Part shown: positions 32,801-43,300 of the stretch, one piece after another
Layout: each line of letters opens with the position of its first letter
Position numbering within the stretch: position 1 is the first letter of the stretch
Assembly (NCBI GenBank): GCA_911728455.2
Contig: OU452228.1
Coordinates: forward strand, 11,856,104 to 11,920,103
Origin: Marthasterias glacialis
Taxonomy: Eukaryota; Echinodermata; Asteroidea; Forcipulatida; Asteriidae
Direction of reading: 5' to 3'
Length of the DNA: 64,000 bases
Position numbers and translations under genes: made by a program
Notes under the pieces: model-generated
Seen by the model: the letters and a program-made list of their open reading frames with translations, nothing else
Told to the model about the DNA's origin: nothing
The model's database searches: none

Positions 32801-33322
32801 TTTGTTGAATCATTAGGAGTTTACCGAGCTGGACAGGATGAGGACATCACCATCAATGACAACTTCCTAAGGCCCAGCCTGAGCCGTAGAGGCAGTGACA
32901 GCAGCACAGTCACCAGGCTCTCCGCAACATTCCATGCCCCGCCCGAATGTCCACCGACTCCGCCCTTGCCGTCCCCTCCCCTCCTTCCAAGCCCTCCTCC
33001 GTCCCCACCGCTCGATCCGCCCACTTTAGATCTTCCTCCACCCCCTCCCCTTCCTCCTCCCACCCCGACGTTGTTTCATGATGGGAAGCCTCTGGCCGCC
33101 CGGTTGTCTGGAATAAGTAATGGGAGCTCTTCAGAGGCGACCAACTCACTTCCCGGTGATGCCAGCTTCCTTCTGTACAAAGGTTGTGACTACGACCCTC
33201 AACCCCAGGGGATTGACAACCCGTCCTATGAAACATCCAACCCCGGAGATCATGAGGTAACAACTGAACCTGGTCAAAGGATACCAAGCTTTTACAGTAT
33301 GTCTCCTCCAGCACCAATATAG
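29736..33322 (+). CDS. Mucin-like type I receptor with dystroglycan-like SEA module (679 aa)
   Basis: Three coding exons (29736-29808, 30621-32081, 32817-33322) join with phase 1 at both junctions, giving 679 codons and TAG. Residues 1-22 are a signal peptide (MESTVLHLAVMW, cleavage near CIA/TN). Residues 25-245 are Ser/Thr/Pro-rich and probably O-glycosylated. Residues 250-348 form a compact module with VSIQEIRCGSVVVDFSVEE, resembling ITLQNITRGSIVVEW of the membrane-proximal dystroglycan SEA/S72-type domain. Residues 369-391 are one transmembrane helix followed by basic HHRIRKS. The tail has a polyproline block (552-596, SH3/EVH1-type ligand potential) and IDNPSYE (644-650), an NPxY motif for PTB-domain proteins. 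Unlike dystroglycan there is no cadherin-like repeat and no C-terminal PPPY for dystrophin. I infer a cell-surface adhesion or signalling receptor. It could belong to another SEA-bearing mucin family. No vertebrate orthologue was recognised. Confidence 0.85.
30220..30310 (-). repeat. SINE family C head fragment
   Basis: GGGGATTCAAATCCACAACC is the complement of the B-box, and CTGCATTCTAGAGTAAATGT matches the complement of the head at about 1310-1340. Confidence 0.5.
30329..30577. mobile_element. MITE, CATAGAG/TATATAAGAAC family, copy in receptor intron 1
   Basis: It starts CATAGAGTTATATAAAAGAAC and its right end is TCTAGTTCTTATATATAACC. Inside, CATACGAATGTCCACTT-like and CACCATGGGTGAAAATCCC-like segments, inverted here, match the copy at 40454-40677. 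The right terminus is slightly degraded. It ends close to the splice acceptor of the main exon. Confidence 0.65.
30621..32081 (+). CDS. Receptor exon 2: mucin stalk, SEA-like module, transmembrane helix
   Basis: The 1461-nt exon is open throughout. It begins in the glycine codon split with exon 1 and ends GAA G before GTTAGT. It encodes the Ser/Thr/Pro stalk (with NSS and NIT sequons), the SEA-like module (with NFT), the helix IYIVIGSAMGIVILLSLILL and the first part of the tail. An in-frame ATG at 30587 lies in intron sequence and is not considered the start. Confidence 0.85.
32817..33322 (+). CDS. Receptor exon 3: proline-rich cytoplasmic tail
   Basis: The acceptor TGAATCATTAG joins G to GA to continue EGVYRAGQDED. 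It encodes a serine-rich basic patch (LSRRGSDSSTVTRLS, a likely kinase substrate), a 45-residue proline-rich block, IDNPSYE and the end FYSMSPPAPI, then TAG at 33320-33322. The composition is low-complexity but the frame stays open for 168 codons. Confidence 0.85.
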
Positions 33323-33879
33323 CTTGATACCAAAAAGAACGACAATCTGAACAGTACTGAGCCTTTTATCACTGTAAATACATTAAATTTACTCACTTGA
33401 ATGTGTATCATAGACAACTTAAAAGAGTATACCATGATTTTACTAATGCACAGGAAAGCACACAGTAGCGTGGAATCATTCTACGGCTGAATCTTTAAGC
33501 TATTTTTATATTACCATTAAGAGGGCTATTATTTTTTTTTCTTCAGCAATTTCTAAACAGTATTTTTTACCACTGTGCCTCTGTAGTTTATTATGTGTGT
33601 GACAAAACACTACCGTCCACCAACACTCATAGATTAGTCTTGTGTCAAGAGGTTTGTAACAATAGCAACAATAGTAATAATAATATTCTGGACATTTGTA
33701 TAGTGATCTTGCTCACTGGTACCACCAGTACCACAATGCTTTGTAGAAACATGTGCATGTACTTAGTGTTTACACATAGGTGAGGGGTTTTTTTTTATAG
33801 GAGGAAATACTGAATAACGTCCAATTTATATCCAGTACTTGTTTTGACACATAAATTGTAGATGAGTTTTTTTGTGAAG

Positions 33880-34170
33880 GAGGAAATATTGAATGACGTC
33901 CAATTTATATAGCGCCTTTTAAAGCGTTTAGAGGCATTGTGTCGCAAGTTACTGCCTCTGCCAGAAACACTAGGGCAAGTACATTCTCTTTCTTAATACG
34001 TGTCCTGGGTTGTTTTACGACACATGGGATCTACGGCTTAATGTCCCAACCGTCAGAGAAGCTATTGCAGTTGAGTGTCTTGCTCGGAGACACAAGTGCC
34101 ATGACCAGGACCCCAACCCACACTCTGGCATCACCAAAACTTGAACCCAGTGCTATGGGATCGGTAGCTT
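33880..34170 (-). repeat. SINE family B, diverged minus copy
   Basis: Landmarks on the plus strand are TATATAGCGCCTTTTAAAGC, CAGAAACACTAGGGCAAG, CACATGGGATCTACGGCTTA and GAGTGTCTTGCTCGGAGACA, then CAAGTGCCATGACCAGGA. These are the complement of the full-length copy at 25167. Confidence 0.65.
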
Positions 34171-35242
34171 TACTAGAAAGTCTAGTGTCATTGAAATATT
34201 TTTCATTGAAGCTCAAAGGCCTGGAATTTCACCTTGGGTTAGAATTTTCTTTTTCTTCAACGGCTTACAATTGACAGCTGGCCTTGGTTCGGTGTAAACT
34301 CCCAAGTTTCCCCAACACATACCAACTAGTTTTGAAAGATTTACAATTAAGTATGCTCAAAAGGTGTCCAAACTAAAACCTCATTTTGAAAGGTTTGAGA
34401 GTGGATTTTGCTTCTTGCTTTTGTCATCTCTTTTGAAGTTCTCTTTTCATCCAGTAAAAGCTGGGTGCCAAAAATGTGCTCTGCATTTATTGAATGGCTG
34501 TACGTACCTACTCAGTTGGTGTTAATGCATAAGTCATTCATAACTCTAATCATTTAAAAATTGACGCCATGCATTGAGTATTTATATATTTATGAAGAAA
34601 AAAAAAATCTGAGGTAGGATCTGCGTCAGATTTTCTAATCGATTGATACATGGACCGCTACTTTGGAATATCAGTTTATAGTCAAATATAAATCATTCCG
34701 AACCTACTACATGGGACGATACATCTAGCAATGGCGTACTTTAGTCGAGGAATTTTGCGTTTTGACTGTTGCTTCTTGGCCCCCGGCCCTGCAACCAAAT
34801 TGCTAGTGCTGTGTATGGTACATCGATACTGTCACACGGCCCAGATTCCATACATGCATTTTCTGCCCGCGGCCTGGGGTTAGATCTTTCAGCCAGTTTC
34901 ATCTCTGGCAGGAGTCATTTTTGTAAATCTTTTATTTTGGTCTCTCGCTACACATCAGAGTGTCTCGTGTTCATGGTAGTGTGTCTACCCCATTTGTCAT
35001 CGAGGACTTTAACAAAAGGGATCTTTGATGTTTGACAGACTGAGTACATCCTTGGGTTGATTTTGTGTGCAATACCAAAGGAGACATTGCTAAAAAAAGA
35101 AGAATCCAAACAGTGAAAAAAAGAGAAGTCCTTGACTTAGCAATCGGACAAACCTACGTGTACATAAGTGTGTAAAGAGGAAGTACCACATTTTTGTAAG
35201 AAAAAAAACAGGGTTGTTTTGTACACAAATGACACATGCCTT

Positions 35243-35248
35243 AATAAA
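35243..35248 (+). terminator. Polyadenylation signal AATAAA (receptor gene)
   Basis: AATAAA in CCTTAATAAAGTTATTGG is followed by a T-rich stretch. It is the first canonical signal after the receptor stop. A second, at about 36686, could mark a longer transcript. Confidence 0.45.
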
Positions 35249-35265
35249 GTTATTGGTTTTTTAAT

Positions 35266-38200
35266 GAATTATTTTTAAGTACTAAGTATTGGCTTGAACT
35301 TGCCGGAGGCTTTTTTCACTACAGTAAAAATCATTCCTTTATGAATTTTTTTTTCTCCAAATTGAAGGTACTCAAGCTCATTGTTTTTTAAGGAACAAGT
35401 TGAATGTACTGCACTCTCAGTTGTTGGCCCCACCCTAACCCTCTACTAGTGACTAAAGTGGATGGGGAGAGGGTTGATGGGAGGGCCCTTGTTTTCTAAG
35501 ACTTCGCCCAAAGAAAATATGTTTGATGGTGAAGCCAACAATTGATAGGTGATGTAATAATTGCATGGGGATGTTGGTTTTACCCTTACCCCCATGTGTG
35601 ATCAGCACTGTGTACTCGGTGTAACAGTAAAACCACACTAATGTTAATTGATAAGTTGGAAACACTATACCAAAGAAACTTTCATTGTCTAAAAACTGTT
35701 GAAGTGGAAATGTACTTGTTAATACTCCATTTATTAAAGAAAGAAGAAGAAAAGAAGGGGGGCCAGTAATGTGATTTGGCATCTGCCAGAAATTGAGCTT
35801 TAGGCCATGCAAGTCCTACACATGTTCAATTTTTGGGGAACCCTGAGTTCCCATATGTACATTGCGTTAACTTAATGTGTGAAGAACACAAAATCACATA
35901 CTTTAATGTTCAAATTCATGCTAGACTTGCACGGTCTATTATGCGCACTCTTTTAGGCTGATGCTAGGGACCTCCCTGTATAATAACAAGTTAAAGAGAA
36001 CTTTTAGGTGCACAAGTTTTAAATTGTAATGCTGAAAGTTTATGGCGTGCTGTACGAAATTCCACATGCCTGCAATGGGAGACTTATAGGGATACTATGT
36101 GGCATCAAACTTACTAGGTTAATCCAGTGTTCTTGGAAATGTGCGCATGCTCAGATTGATGAAAATATTGGAAATGTATCTGGTATGTCTGCTGCTACTT
36201 AAACATCACAAAGTCTCCTGTCATAGTTTTCAAATTCTTGCCACAGAGTGCAACAAGAGTGAGGTTTCAATCTAGTACAAATCAGGGATCCTATTGGACC
36301 CCTTGCACGATGCGGAACGCACCTCCACACAATGCGCGTTTACCATTTTCGCCATATTGGGAGTCAAGTTCTTTGCATAGTACATTTTGACTCCAATAAA
36401 GGCAGACAGGAAAGTGTGCTGTGTGTCCTGAAATTGGTCAATATCCGTATAATTGTACTGAGAACTTAAAAATCCTCTGCAAATTAAAAATATATAAGTG
36501 TAGAATGACAAATGAGAGAGTCAAGAAAGTAGATAGTAAAAAATGGATGTAATTATTTTCAAGACACTGAGGATGGAATGGGGCATGTGGTACATCCATC
36601 ATCATGCCCGACTCAAGCGCATGTTGAAGTGGAGATGATGTCGATGTAATTTGTTGAAGTCTTACTTGGGATTTAAAGGAGATGAAATAAACCTAAAGTA
36701 GCATGAGAGTACTTCAAGATGTTGTTTAAACTTAATATTCATAACAAAATTCAATTGTCCAGTACAGCGCAAAGCTAGTTTGAATTGATTGATTTCTCAG
36801 AGCCAGAAACGTAGACCAGTGTCATGTCTGAGTTGAAGAAAATCCAGTCTTGCCAATCTGTAAGTACATCTCTTTAATTGAAGTGTATAGTAGCATTCAG
36901 TTATGGTTACACATTTTCATATTTTGAAATACAGACAGAACCCTTGAACCTAGTGTTTTTTCCTAAAAAGGGGAGTAGGTTTGTCTTAATTGATTTCTGT
37001 TTATTTAGGTTGGTTTGACATAAACAGTTTACCCATGATTTGAGTTGTTTAAAGAATATATTTCTGATTCTGAGGGGTATGTTGGACTGTTTAGTGTTTT
37101 AAAATGTAAGAAGAAACAAATTTACATGAAAAAAAAAAAAAATCAGAACTTGCCAGCAGTCTACTAAAATAAAATTTATTTAAAGGTTTTAGTTGCTATG
37201 TAACTTATTTCCAGAAAGTTAAAAACTTACTTTTTAAGAACAATTTGTGCTATTATTTATTCTTTAATTTTAGGTTATGTAAAGCATTACCTGTTTGACC
37301 TTGCCTTATTATTTACATCCTCATTTTATCAAAAAGTATGTGGAATTTTAGGATAATCTAGATCCATTTATTTATAGCTCAGTGGTTATTAAATGTATGG
37401 AATGTTAATATTTATGTTTCACAACAACTCATGGGAAATGGTATATTTCTTGATTTTATTAATTTAACTCATTATAACATAATCTGTAACCTGAATAAAA
37501 GTCACAGTGCTAGTAAAATTGAGTGCTGATGTTAAAAATGAGATATTTGCTCCCCCCTCCCCCTGCCCCAATAGCAAACAAATATTATGGAAAAACACTT
37601 TGAGTAGAGCTCCTGAAAAATCACAAAATTTCTTGCAGAATTTAACAATTACATGAATATAGCTAGAACCCCCCACATTCCTAACCCCGCCCACCCTATT
37701 GGAGTTAAATGCCCAGTTAACCCTATCAGGATGGGTGGGGGTGCACAATGTGTCCCCTATCATATTTTTGCCCATAACGATCACAGCGAAATTTTCTGGT
37801 TTTTTTTCCAAAATATGGCTAGGGTCATGTTGGCAAACAATAATTGATACCGGAGGTTCGCTGTTGTCATGGCAACCATGGCTTGTTGTCATGGCAATAG
37901 TGAATTTAATGGGTTTTGAGATTCTTTACTTTTTGAAAATAATTTCCACTTGATTGTGATTTCTTTTGCCAGAAATAGTGATGAGTCACTTGATAGTGGT
38001 GAAATGCTTTTGGGGATTCAAATGGCCATATTTGGGGGCCATATTTGATTTTGTAATTTCAGCCTCTATTTAGGTGTTCAAATTATATCAATATTTTTAA
38101 CTATAAAACATTTTTTACATGTTAGTTTGTGACTTGTCAGGCCAAAAATGATAAAGATTTGTCATCCAAGCTTTATCTTTGCTCCCTGGGTTCTGGGCGG

Positions 38201-38700
38201 CGGCCATATTGATATTGAAGTAAAAAAAAACACAAACAACATTTTCCCCCCAAAAATGGGATAAACAAATGGATTATAGCACCCAAACGGTAACCCCAAT
38301 TATTAAATTAGGCTGTAATTATATTTATCATGTTATAGGCTAATGACTAAGTCTGCCCAAGTTTCAAAAACATATTTTTTTTTAAATATAGACATTATGC
38401 CTTGTTATGGGGAATAACGATTTTTGACCACAATTTTGAAGAAAAAAAAACAGCCAAAAACGTCATTATGTAGAACTCTGTGAAATGAACATTTGTGGAA
38501 AGTTGCATGAAAATCAGTCGTAAACTTTGGAAAATACGGATGGTGGCACTATGAACCGTGTCCCCCTTTCGTATGTCAAAAAAGCCCGGTTAAAATAGGG
38601 TTAAAATAGCAGACGCAGCCAATATACGGCTCTGAGCAGACGACCTGACTCCCGCCCTCTCTTGAAGATGGGCGCCCACAAAATTAAATACTATCTGACG
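35266..38700. other. Spacer between receptor gene and PWP2
   Basis: It contains a SINE C body fragment (about 35560-35640, minus), an H-family repeat (36292-36445) and AT-rich sequence with duplicated GTTGTCATGGCAAC/GGCAATA segments at about 37860-37905. The right end, from about 38560, becomes more GC-rich as it approaches the presumed PWP2 promoter. No coding exon was recognised. Confidence 0.5.
36292..36445. repeat. H-family MITE-like repeat, copy 2
   Basis: The ends are CTATTGGACCCCTTGCACG and GAAATTGGTCAATATCC. An inner inverted pair is TGGGAGTCAAGTT and TTTGACTCCAATA. It is diverged but colinear with the copy at 29123. Confidence 0.55.
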
Positions 38701-38759
38701 GTAAATATGACATGGCACCAGCCTAAAAGTCTGTTAATTAGAGCACAGATAGACCGACG

Positions 38760-38853
38760 AATCTAGTCGTGTTCCTTGAAGAAGGATAAATATCCACACG
38801 TGCGCACGCAACGCACACTTTTTGTGGTGAACGTCTTTTGCGTTTGTCGTCTG
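38760..38853 (+). other. PWP2: Probable non-coding first exon of PWP2
   Basis: Sequence ending GCGTTTGTCGTCTG is followed by a strong donor, GTAAGTAATT, at 38854. The next acceptor, TTCTCCACAG at 40258, begins the exon with the start codon. The 5' boundary is unknown. The GC content and E-box support a promoter here. Confidence 0.4.
38797..38802. promoter_or_regulatory. E-box CACGTG near the presumed PWP2 start
   Basis: The palindromic CACGTG is embedded in CCACACGTGCGCACGC, about 55 bases upstream of the candidate first donor. Ribosome-biogenesis genes are often driven by Myc/Max through this site. Function here is inferred from position only. Confidence 0.35.
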
Positions 38854-39344
38854 GTAAGTAATTGCCCCAAAAATTCTTTAATTTTACGTAAAAAAGGTAT
38901 ATTATTAGAATTTGACCTTAGTGTAATAACTATTTTTTTGTTTACATTCATATATTGCTATGAAAAACAATGTTTCGGTTATTAATTATTTACATAGACA
39001 TTAAATAAAGGGGAAATTATAATTGTTTTCGGAGACTAACACAGTCATGACAATAACACTACACTACAGTTATGAGTTAGAGTAGACTGCATTAGACGGA
39101 GGAGTACCTACCAAATCCTAGTGCTAGGCCTAAGCTAATTTAAATTCCCATTTGACATTTTATACAGCAACAGACAAATTAAAAAACAAATGTGGTAAGA
39201 CTAAGATTAAGAATATTGACTGAGAAATAGCCTAAAATAGGGCCTAGTTCTTAGTTGAAGTTGGATAAGACAAGATTGCCCGCTTTACTATTTTACTTTA
39301 GTTAGTCCCCTTTGCTCACCCACAATATTCACTTTTTCAAGAAT

Positions 39345-39788
39345 GTCGGTCGTTTCATACCCTAGTCATTTCGTAGCCAAGGTTCATAGCACAGTGACAA
39401 ACATGACATACATGATACAATAGACTAAAACACAATGACCACCTTGGTTAGAGAAAGGCTAGCATGCCACCATGGATGGCAGCACGCCGAGAGGTAGTTT
39501 TGCGACAGCGAGTCATATTTTAGCCTACTTTGGCGGCATTTTCATTGGAGAACTTTTCAGATTATATACTCTCTCTCTTGACTGGTAATTTTTTTTTCTA
39601 AATCTGTTAACAAAATCTCGTCCCGCAATTGCTGGAGCGAAAGTAATTTTCTGGAAGCTTTTTGAAATTCAGCTGACCTCTTTACTGCACTGGTGGTAGT
39701 AGCAGGTTTGCATGACTGGCTTAAAGTTAATCTCCTTTGTGCAACAAAATGACTGGGTACGAAACGACTTGTATACGAAACGACCGGC
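39345..39788. mobile_element. TIR element with GGTCGTTTC ends in PWP2 intron 1
   Basis: GTCGGTCGTTTCATACCCTA with GTCATTTCGTAG on the left is mirrored on the right by CAAAATGACTGGGTACGAAA and CGAAACGACCGGC. The TIRs are built from repeats of a TACGAAACGAC-like unit. A minus-strand open frame of 79 codons (39796-39557) starts inside the right TIR (MTKPVVSYTSRFVPSHFVA) and runs into the interior, ending KKITSQEREYII. It matches no family I know. Confidence 0.5.
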
Positions 39789-40263
39789 TTCGTCACTTCA
39801 ATACTTTTTTACTTTGATTTTTTTTTTGCAGGACTCGGGTTTTGTGTTGTATATTATGGCGAGGATCTGTAGCAATTTTTAATTTTTGTTTATAACGTTA
39901 TGCATGTGATTGTTATTCTTGTCATTCTTTAATGTTCTAGTCATTGAGGGCAAATATCGTATGTCTGTCTCTCAAACTCAAAGTCTTACAATAAGTTTTG
40001 AATACTCGTGAAACTAGAGTAGAATGAGGTTGATGTTACGCTATTGGTTCCATTAAAAAAATTTGAAGTTAGTTAAAATGTATACTTCAATCTTATAATC
40101 AACTTAGTGGCCTAGTAGCACTAGCAGTATGTTTTGAACACATAAAATTTGGAGACCAAGTTGACAGCACGTATTGCTATTTTGTTGTTTATAGTTAAAG
40201 TGGCATTCTGCTGTATATATTAGTAGATATTAATAGTAATGTTCATATTTCTCCACAGCTCTA

Positions 40264-40359
40264 ATGCAAACTGATTACCAGCTACACGAGTACCAGCAGT
40301 ATCATCTATTAACTAACGGCAAGAAACTGAAGGCCAGAGAGAATGAGGTTCTCTTATAA
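40264..40359 (+). CDS. Upstream ORF overlapping the PWP2 start codon
   Basis: In the leader exon (40259-40360) an ATG at 40264 opens 31 codons (MQTDYQLHEYQQYHLL then TNGKKLKARENEVLL) ending TAA at 40357-40359. It is in a different frame from, and overlaps, the PWP2 start at 40343. If the mRNA starts upstream of 40264, ribosomes would have to leak past this ATG (context CTCTAATGC, weak). It may tune PWP2 translation. Confidence 0.4.
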   Translation: MQTDYQLHEYQQYHLLTNGKKLKARENEVLL

Positions 40360-40360
40360 G
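40343..40360 (+). CDS. PWP2: PWP2 exon 1 coding part (MRFSYK)
   Basis: Only 18 coding bases, ATG to AAG, precede the donor GTAAAAG. The six residues match human MKFSYK, and the next exon starts FSNLLG in phase 0, which fixes the start codon. Confidence 0.9.
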
Positions 40361-43300
40361 GTAAAAGAAATAAAGGGGAATGGGAGACTTTGAGAAGATT
40401 TTGCAGGAAACTCTCTGAGTGAAACAACTGATCTTGAAGATTTGTGCATGAACCATAGAGTCATATATAAGAACTAGAGGGAGCACTCGCGATGCCACGC
40501 ACGGAACTCCGCTGACTCACCATGGGTGAAAATCCCTATGGGTCACTTGCATACGAATGTCCACTTAGAAAATGGCTGCTGTGTGAACGGACGAGTGACC
40601 AGTGTAAATGAATGGTCCGTGCCATTTTCTCAATAGACAAAAATGCTCCTTGTCTAGTTCTTATATATAGCTCTATGGCATGAACCAATATGTCTGCTGC
40701 CATCTAGTGTCTCAATGAAAAATCTCCCAATGGAATTGAAAGTGCTGCATAATGTTGCTTTTTTAAATTTAACTTTTGTATTTGTTAGTGTGACATAGGA
40801 AGAAAGTATTACAGAAGCTTGTGTAAATCATGTGTAATGTGTAAATCATGTGGGAGGAGTGTTGGCTCTGAAAAAGAGCTGTTGTTGTGGTCTCGACATT
40901 TCGAACAGTGTACATATACTCTGCTCTTCTTGGGGAGAACGGGTGACAAGTGTGACATAGTTGCAACTGGAAGTTTGGCTAACTGTAGTAGGGTGGACAG
41001 CTTGAGAGTGCATTGTATTTAGAGAGCTTTGTAGAGTATTTATAGGCCTACTGATCCTGAGGTGTGTGTTTTTTGCATGGAGCCTCACATGTGACAGGGA
41101 TGATATTTCTCCGTTTTTTTTCTGGGTTTCCGGATTTTACAAAGCAACTGTTATTGATTTTTTTACTTATAAAAAAAATCATTTAAAGTACATCCAAACC
41201 CCGGTAAAGCCTTAACAGAGTATGTGTACTTTGACTACACCAAGGTGCTGTCCCAATCTACATTTAAGCACAGAATGCTGCCATTGATACAGGTTGTGGC
41301 GTGGTTGGTAGCCACCAAATCCTCCACCGGTGTTTCGTGGATTTTTTATATTCATTCACTCTCATCCCTGATGTGAAGAATCTGTGCAGGCAGTGGATTA
41401 CATGTAGCTCTAGGAAACAATGAACTAAGCAGCCAGACCGCTTGGCAAGAATTTTATAGGCCTACTGATCTACTGATCCTCAGGTGTTCTTACTAGCATT
41501 TGGCCAGTGGACCACTGGAGATATTAACAAACTAGGGAGACCACCAACATTCAGGTTAGATAGCTCAGTCGGTAGAGCACCAGCAGATTAATCCGGAGGT
41601 CGCAGGTTCAAATCCTGTTCTAGTCAATTTTTCTTTGTTCACCCCCCAAAAATAAGATTAAAACTGGTAGGTTTAGCAGGGTGGTTTCTGGTCAAAATGG
41701 GGATAATAAGAGTAGACTGACTAACCAAAAAGGATAGTATGAACATAGAAGATGTACATATACATGTAGGTACATTGTCCTTGTCTATTCCATTGTAAGT
41801 GATTGTCAAATTTCTGTTTTCATTTTCAGTTTTCAAACCTCCTCGGAGCAGTTTACCGCCATGGTAACCTAAGTTTTAGTTCCGATGGCGACAGCATCAT
41901 CAGCCCAGTTGGAAACAGAATCTCTAAATTTGACCTGAAGAAGTAAGAACATTTCTTTCAAATATTCCACTGTCTGATCATGCTATACCATCCATTATGG
42001 TTTTCAATGATACATTAGTTAAACTATGCCAGCCTGCAATCTGATAACATGATTATGAACATTTATAAAGCGCCGGTATCAGCCACAGATGCTCATGGTG
42101 CTGATATTTGCATTGTTTTTATGACAGGCATACGGAGTTATGAATATGAAACCTATTTTATGTAGCACCCTGTAAAATTTTACAAAGTGCTGTGGCGCAA
42201 TCTGCAGCCAAACATACCAGAAGACACTGGGGCAAACCTTTTCTCTTAATGATAAGTGCACCGGGTTCTTTTACATGCATTACACAACACACGGGACCTA
42301 CGGCTTTACATCCCATCTGAAGGACAGAGCAATAACGGTTAAGTGTCTTGCTTAAGGACACAAGTGTCGTTGTGGTAAAGGAATTTACACAGTACACACA
42401 CATACACAGTGTTTGCACAGTTGTGCCACCATACACAACCCATGCAGGTAAATGGTTTCAAATGGTTAGTCAACTAACTGGAAAATGTGACCATGAGTAG
42501 GAGGAATTAAAACATGTATGAAACATCTATCATGTCTATTAAAAGTACCACTGTTATGCTTTTTTTAATTATTTTTTAATTTTATTTTATGCAATTTGCC
42601 CATTACAAGGCCCAAAGGCCATTTGAGGTGTGGGCTACTTTTTTGCACAGAAACAAGACATGGCGAGATATAAAAAACGCAAGTCTCTTCACAGCACAGC
42701 TAAGAACAGGGAGGGGTAAACAAATCCATTGCGAGACAAACATAACGACCTCTTCCCCTATTCAAAGTAATTATAATTAAGTGTCTTGCTCAAGGACACA
42801 AGTGTCATGACCGGGATTCGAACCCACATCCTGATGACCTAGCCACCAGAACTTGAGTCCGGTGCACTAAACTTCTCGGCCACGACACGCTACTGTTACT
42901 TTACCTTACTGTTATTGTACCTTGGGATATGAGCCATCTGACTTTATGCAGTGGATGATTTGGACAGCTTGACTGGATATTCTGTGACCATAACATGTTG
43001 TTCTGTGTACATTATTCCTCCCCAGTAATAAATCAGAAACTTTTCCAATTGAGGCTCGTATGAACATCTCATGTGTGGGATTGTCACCAGATGGTAAAAC
43101 AGCAATTATTGTTGATCAAGGTAAGATGAGAACATTGCCAGCCTGATACTTCGCTGTTGTAAGGGCAAGGCAATTTTTCTTTGGGATCAGCATCATAATT
43201 GTTTTAATTGGCAGGCTGGGGCTGTCCGTGGTACCGGCAACCTTCTCTTCTTGGCAGGCATTGCCTGCAGCGCAGCCAAGAGGATAGCAGCTCATTAACT

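Larger units (their letters stand above)
33323..35265 (+). other. Receptor 3' untranslated region
   Basis: AT-rich non-coding sequence follows the stop to an AATAAA at 35243-35248. A minus-strand SINE B copy (33880-34170) lies inside, so the mature transcript probably carries a SINE in antisense. The end point is inferred from the signal only. Confidence 0.5.

Noticed and set aside
32821-33317. Minus-strand frames opposite the proline-rich receptor tail
   Set aside because: They are mirror images of CCN-rich coding sequence, giving glycine- and glutamate-rich nonsense.
34769-35035. 88-codon frame in the receptor 3' UTR
   Set aside because: No domain, no splice support, and codon content typical of non-coding AT-rich DNA.
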